Assembly (NCBI GenBank): GCA_020650975.1
Contig: JAIPMN010136071.1
Span: forward strand, 1 to 22,614
Length of the DNA stretch: 22,614 bases
DNA from: Apostichopus californicus
Lineage: Eukaryota > Echinodermata > Holothuroidea > Aspidochirotida > Stichopodidae
Direction of reading: 5' to 3'
A program made the position numbers and the translations under genes. Below, in pieces: positions 10,188 to 18,618 of this stretch. Under the pieces are notes generated by a model. That model ran no database searches, was not told the DNA's origin, and saw only the letters and a program-made list of their open reading frames with translations. Every line of letters begins with the position of its first letter. Position 1 is the stretch's first letter.

Positions 10188-10218
10188 ATAGGCGTTTCCA
10201 CGCAGAAACCGCGCCTAT
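10188..10218. promoter_or_regulatory. Hairpin 140 bp upstream of the ballast-gene ATG
   Basis: ATAGGC-GTTTC on the left pairs with GAAAC-(CGC)-GCCTAT on the right around a CACGCA loop, giving an 11-bp stem with one three-base bulge. It could be a structured 5' UTR or promoter element, or just the remnant of a small inverted-repeat element. No function is shown. Confidence 0.3.
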
Positions 10219-10359
10219 CTAGTATTTGATAATTCTGTGTTGGGCATTTATCACTCTTAGTTTGATTTCTTGTACGTTGATTGCCAGCAACAAAACTAAG
10301 AAAAAGTGTGCAAACTTATTTGTTTTTACTAAATCTCTATCTATATTACTTGTAACGTA

Positions 10360-10560
10360 ATGGACGAGAGTGATTTATCGCAAAGTAGCAATGCGAAGAA
10401 TACAACAATTGCAGCAGATCCGTCGGTCTGTAACTGTCGTACGACGTGCCAGCGCAAATCCGGAAAAAGTTCCTGCCCCTGTCGCATGGAGGATTTGTTT
10501 TGCTCTGACTCGTGCACCTGTGGCACGTGATCAAGACCTTGCGCAAACAGGGAACTACGG
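10360..10560 (+). CDS. Exon 1: CXC-like cysteine-rich domain, with in-frame TGA
   Basis: ATG at 10360 opens MDESDLSQSSNAKNTTIAAD, then C24-N-C26-x3-C30-x8-C39-P-C41-x6-C48-x3-C52-x-C54, then after the stop codon x-P-C61-A-N63. The C-x-C ... CPC ... C-x3-C-x-C ... C-x-N spacing resembles the tesmin/TSO1-type CXC motif, a zinc-binding DNA-binding module. The exon ends CTACGG|GTAAGT, a strong donor, after exactly 67 codons. The TGA at 10528-10530 sits between C54 and C61, where the frame otherwise continues with SRPCANRELR. It is one transition from CGA (Arg) at a CpG-type site. In this sequence the product would stop after 56 residues. Confidence 0.7.
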
Positions 10561-11388
10561 GTAAGTAAACAATACATCTCAATGTAGGCCTATACGTAGC
10601 AGCAGTTGCTGCAGGAGGAACGAAATATAAGTTATGTAGCAGTTGCAAGGGCGAAGTGGTAGTTCATATTAAAAGCTGCAAAGAAAAGAAAAATAGCAGG
10701 CATTTATTGACATATTGATGGCAAAATTGTTGGTCGGAACCATTTCAATCTGAGGGGCAGAGAGGGGTGCATCGAATGAATAAATAAACTGGAAATGTTT
10801 TTTAATTTTGGAAAGTTTCTGAATTAAAAGTGGTATCTTCAACTTTAAATCTGGCCCTCTTTCATAATTTCAGAACGTCCGCTTTCGTTATTTTGCCAAA
10901 AAAATAGAACAATACATCAGTTCCAACCACACCTAGCCCCAACCCCCTCCTCAACTGGTCGTACATTGTGGGCCCCTAATGATGAAATTATACAAATTCA
11001 AATATAAGATGTGCAGGCGCCCATTTATACTCATTAGTGGGTGAGCGGATCCGACCATTGCTCTATAACCCAGCCTTTGAAAGTTTATGCTATTTTTAGC
11101 AAATCAATATTGAACGTGAATTCATACCTTGACATGTATGCATCGTTTTTTCCTATTTCTTTGTGTCCTACACAACTGGTAAACAACAAGATACATCAGT
11201 GACATATTACTATGGTCTACGTCAAATATGAACGTGTAATTTATTTGAACAAAATGAAAATAATAATGTATATTCAAATATTCAATCTACTCTTCATGAA
11301 GACAATTGATCTCCATCTAGTTACTTGCGACTCATTACCAACCTTCATCAAAATAAATAAACTAGCTATTGTTTCATTTTGTTAACAG

Positions 11389-11517
11389 GATTCAAGTGAC
11401 GATGATGATGATGATGACGACGACGCCGACGCCGACGACGACGACGACGACGACGATGACGATGACGAAGACGATGACGATGACGATGATGATGACAGCA
11501 TAGATACAAAAATAGAG
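11389..11517 (+). CDS. Exon 2: aspartate-rich linker
   Basis: The acceptor TTTTGTTAACAG|GA (exon starts at 11389) and the donor ATAGAG|GTATAA (after 11517) bound exactly 43 codons in phase 0. Translation is DSSDDD... with about 30 Asp, two Ala and one Glu, then SIDTKIE. The run is encoded by GAC/GAT codons with GCC and GAA interruptions, i.e. a trinucleotide tract likely to vary in length between individuals. It would be a flexible acidic linker between the CXC-like and ballast parts. The reverse strand reads as Ser- or Arg-rich frames, which are shadows. Confidence 0.65.
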
Positions 11518-12018
11518 GTATAAAGATGTAGGTTAAAATAACATGAAAAACTTTCAATTTGAAATGCATTTGACTTAGGAGTCACATGGTTTGTCTTAAT
11601 TTTATGCGCATGAAAAGTTTCACTTAATGCAAGTTTGATACAGTAGATGTGATTGCATTTGAAATTGAACATGCTATCATAAAATGTATTTGTAAATCAA
11701 TGACCTTCTAAAAATTGACATGACCTTGTGAAAAAATCATATAACAGGTTAGGTCTTCAGTTAAAGCATGTATATATATTCAGAAAGGTCATTTGCTATT
11801 GCAACTTCAATGAGCAACTTGTGAGAAATTTTCGATTTTTATCTATACATTTGCAGGATATATCACCCACAATATGCAGATAAAAAAATAAGTCTGAACC
11901 CTTCAGTGCATGAAGCACTACCCCATTTTCACATATATTCAATAATACTTACTTGAATTTTGGATTACTATATATATTTTTCTATATATGTGTTTAGTGA
12001 ACAAATCGTCTCTACTAG

Positions 12019-12562
12019 GTACATATGCAAAATATCCTTAAACCTGTATCTTATTCTTTAAAGACCTTTTTGCATGAGCTGGAAAGGAAGGAATTAGAGA
12101 CTGTGGTCACTGATCTCTTAAAAAGAAATCCAGGTTCCTATATGGATTACCTAATGATGGAAACTTCTGCAGCACCGACAGACAGATACCATTCAACTGA
12201 AACTCCAGGATGGTGTGTCTGCGGTAGGTGCAGAGAAATGTTGCAAGACATTGAGCAAAAGTGTTGCAGGATACAGGATGTTTGTCTCTCTTTGAGTCAT
12301 GGCTGTGTGTGCTAATGCACATGTTCTGGAAGTGGCGATGAGGTCGACAGAGGACATTTTGGCTGATATTGCTGTTCGTAACAACAAGAACTACAGACAC
12401 TACGCCTACAAACAATTCATATATTGGCAGCATGGCAGACTTGGTGCTGGACGAAGGAGAGTTATTCCATCCTGTTGTGTTTGGGCCATCAGAACAAAGT
12501 TTCCAGCAGCAGACAATATTTACAAAGGTTTTACAATTGGTAATGGCATATTACAGGACTAA
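12019..12562 (+). CDS. Exon 3: P2X7 C-terminal ballast-like zinc domain, one frame change
   Basis: The acceptor CTCTACTAG|GTACAT gives phase 0. First comes an amphipathic stretch ([30 protein letters not shown]), the usual lead-in of stand-alone ballast proteins. Then [12 protein letters not shown] (12205-12240), [10 protein letters not shown] (12259-12285), and in the next frame [43 protein letters not shown] (12458-12505) and NIYKGF, ending at TAA 12560. Human P2X7 has the matching blocks PEWCQCGNC, CCRK, RHVLQF, LRHCAYRCYATWRFG, ILPSCCRWRIRKEFP and YSGF. The cysteine pairs that bind zinc in P2X7 are all present. The frame moves by one base between about 12283 and 12316. The exon is 544 nt, one more than a multiple of three, as a single inserted base predicts. 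Confidence 0.88.
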
Positions 12563-12846
12563 AAAAAAAGAAATATATATTTTGCGAGGAAAACGGTGTA
12601 ATCTGCTTCATGTATCTAGTTTTATTTTATCGAATGAAATATAAGTAGCATATGAACCAACTTGTGCTTCCCTTTGAGATATGGTTGATTATGTCGAACA
12701 TGGATAGGAACCAGAATGCAAAAGTACATTGTGGTTTTGATGATGTGACATGATCAGTTTTCTTCATGAATCTGAAGTAATGTATAGGGTGTACACCATC
12801 CTTGATATTAGTATTTCAGTGAAAAGCAGTGTGTGATGTGACAAAC

Positions 12847-12852
12847 AATAAA
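12847..12852 (+). promoter_or_regulatory. Candidate polyadenylation signal AATAAA
   Basis: AATAAA about 285 nt after the stop of the ballast gene, in AT-rich DNA. The motif is common by chance, so this is a position only. Confidence 0.25.
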
Positions 12853-12870
12853 TTTAAAATAACACAGGCT

Positions 12871-13442
12871 CTCCTAAAATGACCATTGACCTCAACAACA
12901 GGCTTCTTGTTCTACATGTGATACATCAACATACGAAATATGACATCTGTCCTTGTTGAAATATTGTGTAAAACATGTTTTTTTTCACAATTTGACCCTT
13001 GGTGAACTCAAACGACCTTTACCCTTTACCTCCACCCACCACAATAGGCTTCCTGTAATCAGTGTGGTACAATTACATACCAAATATGTGATCTGTCTAA
13101 GTTTCCTATGTTTAGGAAGGTGTTTTAGTGTAGAGAGACAGGTAAGAGAGGAGTGAAGTAAATATTTGGCTTTTGTTAACTTCAAGTGACCAATTATAGC
13201 TCCATAAGTTTGATATGGTACATCTACAAACCGATTATGACATCTGTCCAAGCATCCTTTAGCAATATCATGGTTACAAGGTTTTACACGATTCAAATGA
13301 CCTTTGACTTCTACCAATAACAATATGCTTATTGTACTCAATGTGGTACTTTTACACACCAAATATGAAATTGGTCCGACTTTCGCTTCTTCAGCTATCG
13401 TGTTTACAAGCTGGGCATCACAAATGCGCACACACACACATA
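12871..13442. repeat. Degenerate ~120 bp tandem repeat with TGACC motifs
   Basis: At least four diverged units follow one another. Each carries some of: TGACC or GACCTTTGAC, CAATAGGCTTCTTGT, GTGGTAC-TTACA-ACCAAATATGA, TCTGTCC-AGTTTCC, ATCATGTTTACAAG. Units start near 12880, 12993, 13186 and 13301. The last ends in a CA microsatellite (13428-13441). The same composite motif is a familiar dispersed repeat of marine animals, from general knowledge. Short frames here (e.g. the minus-strand frame 13437-12985) are not genes. Confidence 0.75.
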
Positions 13443-14169
13443 CGCAATCCTGAATGGAGAGGTCACGATTATCTTTAAAACCAAAAACATGTGAAGTAGA
13501 AACTGCAGTTCAAACTGACATCTCAAATGACTAGCTTTTACAAATCAATTAATCTTTAACACAAAAGACAATGCAACAATAATAGTCTTCAGTTTAAACA
13601 TATCAATTTATGAGGTATGGAGTTCCTTTAACAGCAATAATGGGCACATTTAATGAGAAAAAAAATCTACTTTAAACTGAAAATAGAGAGGAGATATAGC
13701 CCTCAATATTTCACTTACTTTCTGACAGGTTAATGCTTCTGTCAAAAGTTCCTATTAAGTTGAGGGCATTGCCTATTGGAATGAATATCTTACTCTAGAG
13801 AATTATATAGAGTAACATTATCCAAAAAAAAATATTTATTGAATAGTGTGTGGAATTGAGGTAAATTTTACACACACTATAATGATTAAAACTGGGTAAT
13901 GGCATGTGACCTGCTTGTGAAAACAAAATAGAGCTTATGTATACACAAACTAAAGTTTGTATGAACAACCATGTACATACTACTAAGTTCCTGGCTCAAA
14001 ACGACTTTTTTGCTCCTGTATCAGCTCTTGCATTGATGGTTTTGGCAGCATTGAGATACGTGGGTGAATACGCCGTGGATCATCCTCGGCAAGGGAACAT
14101 TCTGATCAATGCTACCATGTGTAGTGACTCTCTGCAAAAAAAACACTCTTCATCAGCTCCGGCAAGTAA
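13443..14169. other. AT-rich stretch before the transposase fragment
   Basis: No gene I can support. An open frame on the plus strand (13937-14317) contains a hydrophobic run APVSALALMVLAALRYVGEY near 14005-14064. I do not recognise it, and I cannot tell whether it is a piece of the same element as the transposase that follows. Confidence 0.4.
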
Positions 14170-14874
14170 TCATATCTCTTATGTTCCTTCAGAGGCACCA
14201 CTGAGAACCTCCCGCTGTTCTTTTGTACCTCGACTGGAACCGCAAACGACCATCTGCTGTTTTGGCCTGCTCTCTGTCCATCTCTGTCCAGGAACTCTCA
14301 AAAATATCAGGACGTGACACACCAACATGATGTTTGGCATGGAGCGAAGAGAATCGCCAAAAAAATCAATAAAGTGTCACCAAATGGCGAAAACAAGGTA
14401 CTGAGAAGTTGGATGCCTTCAATCCGAAATAACTTCTGGTTTTCCTCGAAGTCTTGTTTGGGTGATGCAGCACGGTTGAAGGCAACATTCCTAGGAATTC
14501 TGCACCATGTCACCAATGATTGGGTCTTTGGTACGGATGGTCGTCCAGGTAGATGTGGCCATGAAGAATTGCTGGACGAGGAGAGACAGAAGCGGTGGCT
14601 GTCAAAGGGCTCTGTTGCACACAGAACTCTAGCAACAGAAATTACAAGTCGCAGACTCCTAAATCAGCTGCCATATTACCGAAACTTTAGACATACAGGA
14701 ATGCCAGAGACATTCAACAACCACATTCTTATGTATGCACCGAAACGTCACTCCTACAGTTATACTGGACTGAAGCTGCGTACTCAACTGGCCATAATTG
14801 ACCATAACTCACAGACACCAACCATTAATTTAATGGCAAACAAGCAGAGTGTGATAGATGAGGGTCCTAGCTAA
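14170..14874 (+). pseudogene. C-terminal half of a DDE/RNase H-fold transposase (Kolobok-like?)
   Basis: The frame is open from 14170 and recognisable from about 14305. Blocks in order: THQHDVWHGAKRIAKKI (14317-14367), LRSWMPSIRNNFWF, LGILHHVTNDW, CGHEEL, RWLSKGSVAHRTL, YYRNFRHTGMPETFNNHILM with YAPKRHSYSY, and LRTQLAIIDHN (to about 14805). D-x-x-H is the signature that precedes the last catalytic residue in several eukaryotic cut-and-paste superfamilies; the E of GMPETFNN (codon 14707-14709) is the candidate catalytic glutamate. This domain is multi-copy in fish, cnidarians and other animals and is transposon-derived; assignment to Kolobok is tentative. The N-terminal part with the first two catalytic Asp is not recognisable in any upstream frame, and the usual C-terminal tail is missing (stop at 14872). 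The fragment looks dead, but its 186-codon frame is unbroken. Confidence 0.72.
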
Positions 14875-15045
14875 CCGAAAAACATGGCGGGGTGAAAAAT
14901 CCTTAAGGGATTCGCTTTATTTCTCTTTTTCTTATTCTTTCTTCTTTGGGGGGGGGGTCTTTCGCTGCGTTGCCCTATTTCGTGCTTCTGCATCAGTCCT
15001 CGCTTTGCTACCGGTCTTTTCTTACTCTCCTCTTCTCACGTTATT
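14875..15045. other. Short spacer after the transposase fragment
   Basis: Contains a G run (14948-14957) and a T/C-rich stretch. The frame beginning at 14858 reads ANRKTWRGEKSLRDSL before entering low-complexity sequence; it might be an out-of-frame remnant of the transposase tail, but I cannot support that. Confidence 0.3.
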
Positions 15046-15254
15046 TTCTTGATGACAAGATATATTTGCGCCAAGCTGTATGGAGTGAGCGTGATGCATT
15101 TGCGAGTTACCCAATGGTAATACCAGTTCCTAATACAGGACGATACCATGGTTACGTACGGTTACTCAATTTACCTAGCTACGTTTATACCTATCATGCT
15201 TAAACCTGATTATTTTTTATGTCACGCCTATTTCAATGACACAAAATCTTTTGT
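15046..15254 (+). repeat. Direct-repeat copy D1 (partner 15961-16166)
   Basis: About 209 bp, clearly homologous over its whole length to 15961-16166, same orientation. Shared landmarks: TTCTTGATGA-AAGATATATT, TGCGCCAA-CTGTATG, GACGATACCATGGTTACG, CTACGTTTATACCT and CGCCTATTTCAATGACACAA. No coding potential. Confidence 0.88.
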
Positions 15255-15960
15255 TTTCCCCTCATTATGGGTACTATACTTATATTATATATTTATTACA
15301 GTTCACATGGTTTAATTCAGCTGTGTCAACTGATAGGCTACTGATTTGCTAGATTCCACTACAAGAGAATATACAAAACACAAATAAATGGGAACAAACA
15401 TAAAAGAAATTTAATTTTAATCAACCAAAATAACATGAAATAACATGAGAATCCCCCTACTAGTGAGGAGGGAAACTTTGCCTGACCTCTTCCAATCGCA
15501 CTTCATGTGATTGAAAGATTGAAAACAGTAAGCCACGGTTGTATTATTCCCTTTTCTTTCGATCTAATGTCGTAAGTTTTAAATAGATAAAAATAAACTC
15601 TCTATTTTGATTGTATAAAGTGTATTTTTTCAGAGGGAATTTCTTATAAGAATGCTTTATTTTTAGCTTTCCTTCCATTTGATGGCGGTTAGTTCTTGGG
15701 ATCACCGTAATCTCTAATCCTCCATGACTTGAAAGGGAATAAAAATAATGTTTCTATAGTTCTCATGTTCTCATTGGTTCTTCCTTTCTTTTGACACTTA
15801 AAACACTTACAATACTTTATAACACGATGTTCTTGTTGTTAAAGATTATATTTGTTGCATGGATAAATTTGGGTGAGGTGATGAAGTTAAAGTTAGTTAG
15901 GGGGTGTCTCCGTTGGCCCATAGTCTAATTAAAAATGATGGTCCCACTCAATTTTGCATG
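15255..15960. other. Non-coding DNA between direct repeats D1 and D2
   Basis: About 700 bp, AT-rich, with no open frame of note and no gene or RNA I can recognise. Confidence 0.5.
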
Positions 15961-16166
15961 TTCTTGATGATAAGATATATTTGCGCCAAACTGTATGAAG
16001 TTAGCGTGACACATTTGCTTGTTACCCAAGGCAATATCAGATCTTAATACAAGACGATACCATGGTTACGAACATAAGGTTACCCAATTTACCGAGCTAC
16101 GTTTATACCTTTCATGCGTAAACCTAATTTTTGTCCGCCTATTTCAATGACACAACATCTTTGTTA
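15961..16166 (+). repeat. Direct-repeat copy D2 (partner 15046-15254)
   Basis: See D1. This copy has small deletions relative to D1 near the 3' end (TTATTTTTTATGTCACG shortened to TTTTTGTC). Confidence 0.88.
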
Positions 16167-16178
16167 AACTGAGTAAAA

Positions 16179-16235
16179 CAGAGTTCTGGATGAAAGACAC
16201 ATAATAAATTAAAGCAGAGTTCTGGATGAAAGACA
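16179..16235 (+). repeat. 21-bp tandem duplication, period 36
   Basis: CAGAGTTCTGGATGAAAGAC followed by A occurs identically at 16179-16199 and 16215-16235, a recent local duplication or slippage event. Confidence 0.9.
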
Positions 16236-17345
16236 AATCATTTTTTGTTCTATCTCAATTATTTCAAACCCACACGCTATGAGAGGTGACGCAAATACCT
16301 CTTTTCAATTCAATAGGAGGGAGGAAACTTAATATTTATGCCGTTCGTTTATTTCTTTGTTATAGAAATCTAAGATACAATTTTCATGGTTCAGTAATCT
16401 ATCGGCAAATGAAATCAGAAGGATAGACGGCGGTGAAGGGAGAGTGGCTACGACCTTGGAAGGGATGTTATTGCCTCCTATAACTTATGCTTTATAGATA
16501 TTTTAGCTGCTGATACAGTCGACCATGTCAGAGTGTTGACAAAATGTATTGCACATATAAAAGCTATAAAAAAACACCTAAACCCCATCCTCGTCACCGT
16601 CCCTTCCTCATTACCATTCACAGTCTTTCAAAGTGCAACAATTGTAAACAACGTTGGCTGATAAATAGAAAAAAATTGATATTTATAAAGATGATTCTAT
16701 TATTTTGTATTAAACTAAATACACACTCATATATGTGTGTGGAAGACAGACATTGGGTTGGCCTGTACACGCAAATACCACAGTTTCAGTGGATCAATAA
16801 ACACATCAAGGCACTGCGGACTAAACAAAGTCTTGTAGTTTACGAATTCCCGATCCCCGTATTTGACTTAATAAGTTTTGTCCCTTCCTCATTCAAAAAG
16901 GTCTTGAAATGTGAACAGGTATTGTTTGTTGAAATTTCAGGCTTAATCCCAGTTCATGGTTGTCTGCATAGAATACAGTTGTAAAGGGAGACAACCCTAC
17001 AGCAAGAACTCTCTTGCGAGCATAATCTTAAGCAACCTTTTGTGAATAAGAAGATTTCATGGAATCCGTTTTTCTTTACTGCTTGCTTCGAAGTCATAGA
17101 TAGTATCGGGGCATAAGCCTATTGTACATTTACGTCTTGAAAGGAAACGAAATTCTTACTGCTTTCTGCAATATAAACAAAGACATTGACGGGTGAGCTT
17201 CTTGTTAATAAAGATATTCAGATCCGTTGTTCTAATGAGAGTGAAACAGGGTGAAAAGAGATTTCGTTGAAGGCAGTGTCATTTACTGTTACCAATAGAT
17301 TGTATCCAACCAATAATACCAATTTAAGCTCGTCAAAAGTTAACT
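16236..17345. other. Intergenic; one unrecognised 146-codon open frame
   Basis: The plus-strand frame 16544-16984 encodes 146 residues, Lys-, Ile- and Phe-rich with scattered Cys (CNNCKQRW near its residue 31). Its first ATG lacks clear context. I recognise no domain, and composition matches the AT-rich surroundings, so I do not call it a gene. Nothing else stands out. Confidence 0.35.
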
Positions 17346-17419
17346 GGTCCAATGGCTCAGAGGGTAGAGCAGTGGACTGGTAACCTGATGAAACTGAGTT
17401 CGACTCCATCAATGGTTGG
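17346..17419 (+). repeat. tRNA-derived SINE head / degenerate tRNA-like sequence
   Basis: A box-A-like TGGCTCAGAGGGT (17353-17365) and a box-B-like GAGTTCGACTC (17396-17406) lie 30 bp apart, the RNA polymerase III spacing. The D arm folds (GCTC/GAGC), and an anticodon-arm-like GTGGA-CTGGTAA-CCTGA follows (loop reads GGT, Thr-like). The anticodon and T stems are poorly paired and the acceptor stem does not close. This fits a SINE head or tRNA relic better than a working tRNA. Confidence 0.65.
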
Positions 17420-17509
17420 TTATACACGTTTAAAATTTCTTTTTCTCTTTCAGTAGTCGACGCTGAAGTCTTGATATATTAATTCAACCACATAATTTAC
17501 TAGCTGATG

Positions 17510-17870
17510 TGATGGCCGATGCAGTTAAGAGGGTGACGAAAGACTCATTCCTCGTCGGTCGTGTAAATCGTGGCTAGGGTTCAAGACAGGCCTCTGGCGA
17601 TAATACCATTGGCTGTAGGTATGGTGCTTTTTGTGGCCTAGGATCCCGTGCCATGTCTCCCTTGTTGTCGCAAAAGAACCCGGGAGGATGCGCAGAGGGT
17701 CGGTCAAATCGACCAGAAGCGTACTAGGTGGCGTGCGTGAATCCTTGCCTTTGGCCAGAGGTGGGGACACTCTCTGCGACCGGCATGCTTGCAGCCACCG
17801 TCCACTGAATACGTGGCCTGATGAGGCGCTATTCTCCTAAAAGTGAATCTACGGATGCCTTTAAGGGCCA
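17510..17870. other. GC-rich tract downstream of the tRNA-like head
   Basis: Distinctly richer in G, C and CpG than its surroundings. Open on both strands (minus 17770-17525, plus 17631-17840) but without any recognisable protein motif. A box-B-like GGGTTCAAGAC occurs at 17576-17586. It could be the body of the SINE whose head lies at 17346, another repeat, or an unrecognised exon. Confidence 0.3.
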
Positions 17871-18477
17871 TATAATTATTTTATATTGAAAAACACCCTG
17901 TTTCAAACTAGCGCCATCGAATACCTCAAAAGCGGTTTTTTTTTTTCTTGTCACTCTGAAGGTGGAATGGATTTTATTGTAATGGATTATGTGTTGTATG
18001 CCACATTCAAATAGTCATGCAGTTCACTAGGGTTTGAAGGAACTTAATTAAACTTATTTTTTGACATAAATGTGTTGGCAAAGATTTACACAACCTACAC
18101 AAAAACAAGCATTATATTCGTTGCAATGCCAGAGACATACAAGCCAGTAAGACCATGAGATAAAATTTTAATATACATAAAATTCAATCTATATCACTTT
18201 TGCAAGAAAACCAAAGTGTACCAGTGTCAATATGGTCCCATTATAAGCAACAGTGTTGTTGCAAATTATCATACCGGATAGTAGGTAGTATAGGAAACTG
18301 AGTGATACTGAAGAACTTTGTTTGAGATTCACAAAAAATATACCCCAAATGTGTTTTGATAACTTTAGGAACAAAATTAACTTTGATATGCCGTGGACCG
18401 TTAAAAATCACTGCTCGCGTTCTAGCTAGGGTTGTATAGTACATTTACTTATTTTTTGTTTGTTCTTTGGAATGACC
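17871..18477. other. Intergenic, nothing recognised
   Basis: AT-rich, with only short frames on the minus strand (67 codons at most). No RNA gene or repeat partner found in the window. Confidence 0.5.
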
Positions 18478-18618
18478 CTTTAAACAGTTGAGGTTCATTA
18501 GTTAAAGTGACTGGACCTTTTAGTTTACTACACAGCCCATCAGACTAGTTCCTCAGTTGCACTACAAAACTCAATGGGAGAAATTAAGATGATATGGTCT
18601 TAAATTACATGTTTATAA
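18478..18618 (+). repeat. Direct-repeat copy E1 (partner 21082-21220)
   Basis: CTTTAA-CAGTTGA-GTTCAT, AGTTAAAGTGACTGGAC, ACTC-ATGGGA and TACATGT/CACATGT occur in the same order in both copies, with many substitutions. An old dispersed repeat. Confidence 0.7.

Larger units (their letters stand above)
10360..12562 (+). pseudogene. CXC-like / acidic / P2X7-type ballast-domain gene, three exons, apparently decayed
   Basis: Model exons are 10360-10560, 11389-11517 and 12019-12562, with introns of 828 and 501 bp. All boundaries are GT..AG and phase 0, giving 290 codons plus stop at TAA 12560-12562. Order of parts: a cysteine-rich CXC-like motif (residues 24-63), an aspartate run (residues 68-103), a leucine-rich helix-like segment, then the zinc-binding ballast domain known from the P2X7 C-terminus ([46 protein letters not shown]). 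The P2X channel region is absent. In family knowledge the ballast occurs as a stand-alone domain in many animals and was probably acquired by P2X7 secondarily. Two lesions break the frame: TGA at 10528-10530 and a one-base change between about 12283 and 12316. Splice sites and domain residues remain good, so decay is recent, or the lesions are allelic or sequence errors. A nuclear DNA- or chromatin-binding role is only a guess from the CXC-like part. Confidence 0.75.

Noticed and set aside
10528-10530. TGA as a selenocysteine codon
   Set aside because: The position is not a Cys of the CXC-like pattern, and I see no candidate SECIS structure; a CGA-to-TGA change is simpler.
11366-11672. Poly-Ser and Arg/His-rich frames on the minus strand
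   Set aside because: Shadows of the GAC/GAT tract of exon 2 on the plus strand, which has splice sites on both sides.
15046-16166. Direct repeats as ends of an LTR element
   Set aside because: No TG...CA ends, primer site or coding sequence could be seen between them.
16544-16984. 146-codon hypothetical gene
   Set aside because: No domain, no supporting start or splice context, and composition like the surrounding AT-rich DNA.
17385-17391. CTGATGA as a hammerhead ribozyme core (also 17819-17825)
   Set aside because: Neither site is followed by a stem II and a GAAA in the right place; the first lies within the tRNA-like sequence.
17346-17419. Functional tRNA-Thr gene
   Set aside because: The acceptor stem does not close and the anticodon and T stems are poorly paired.
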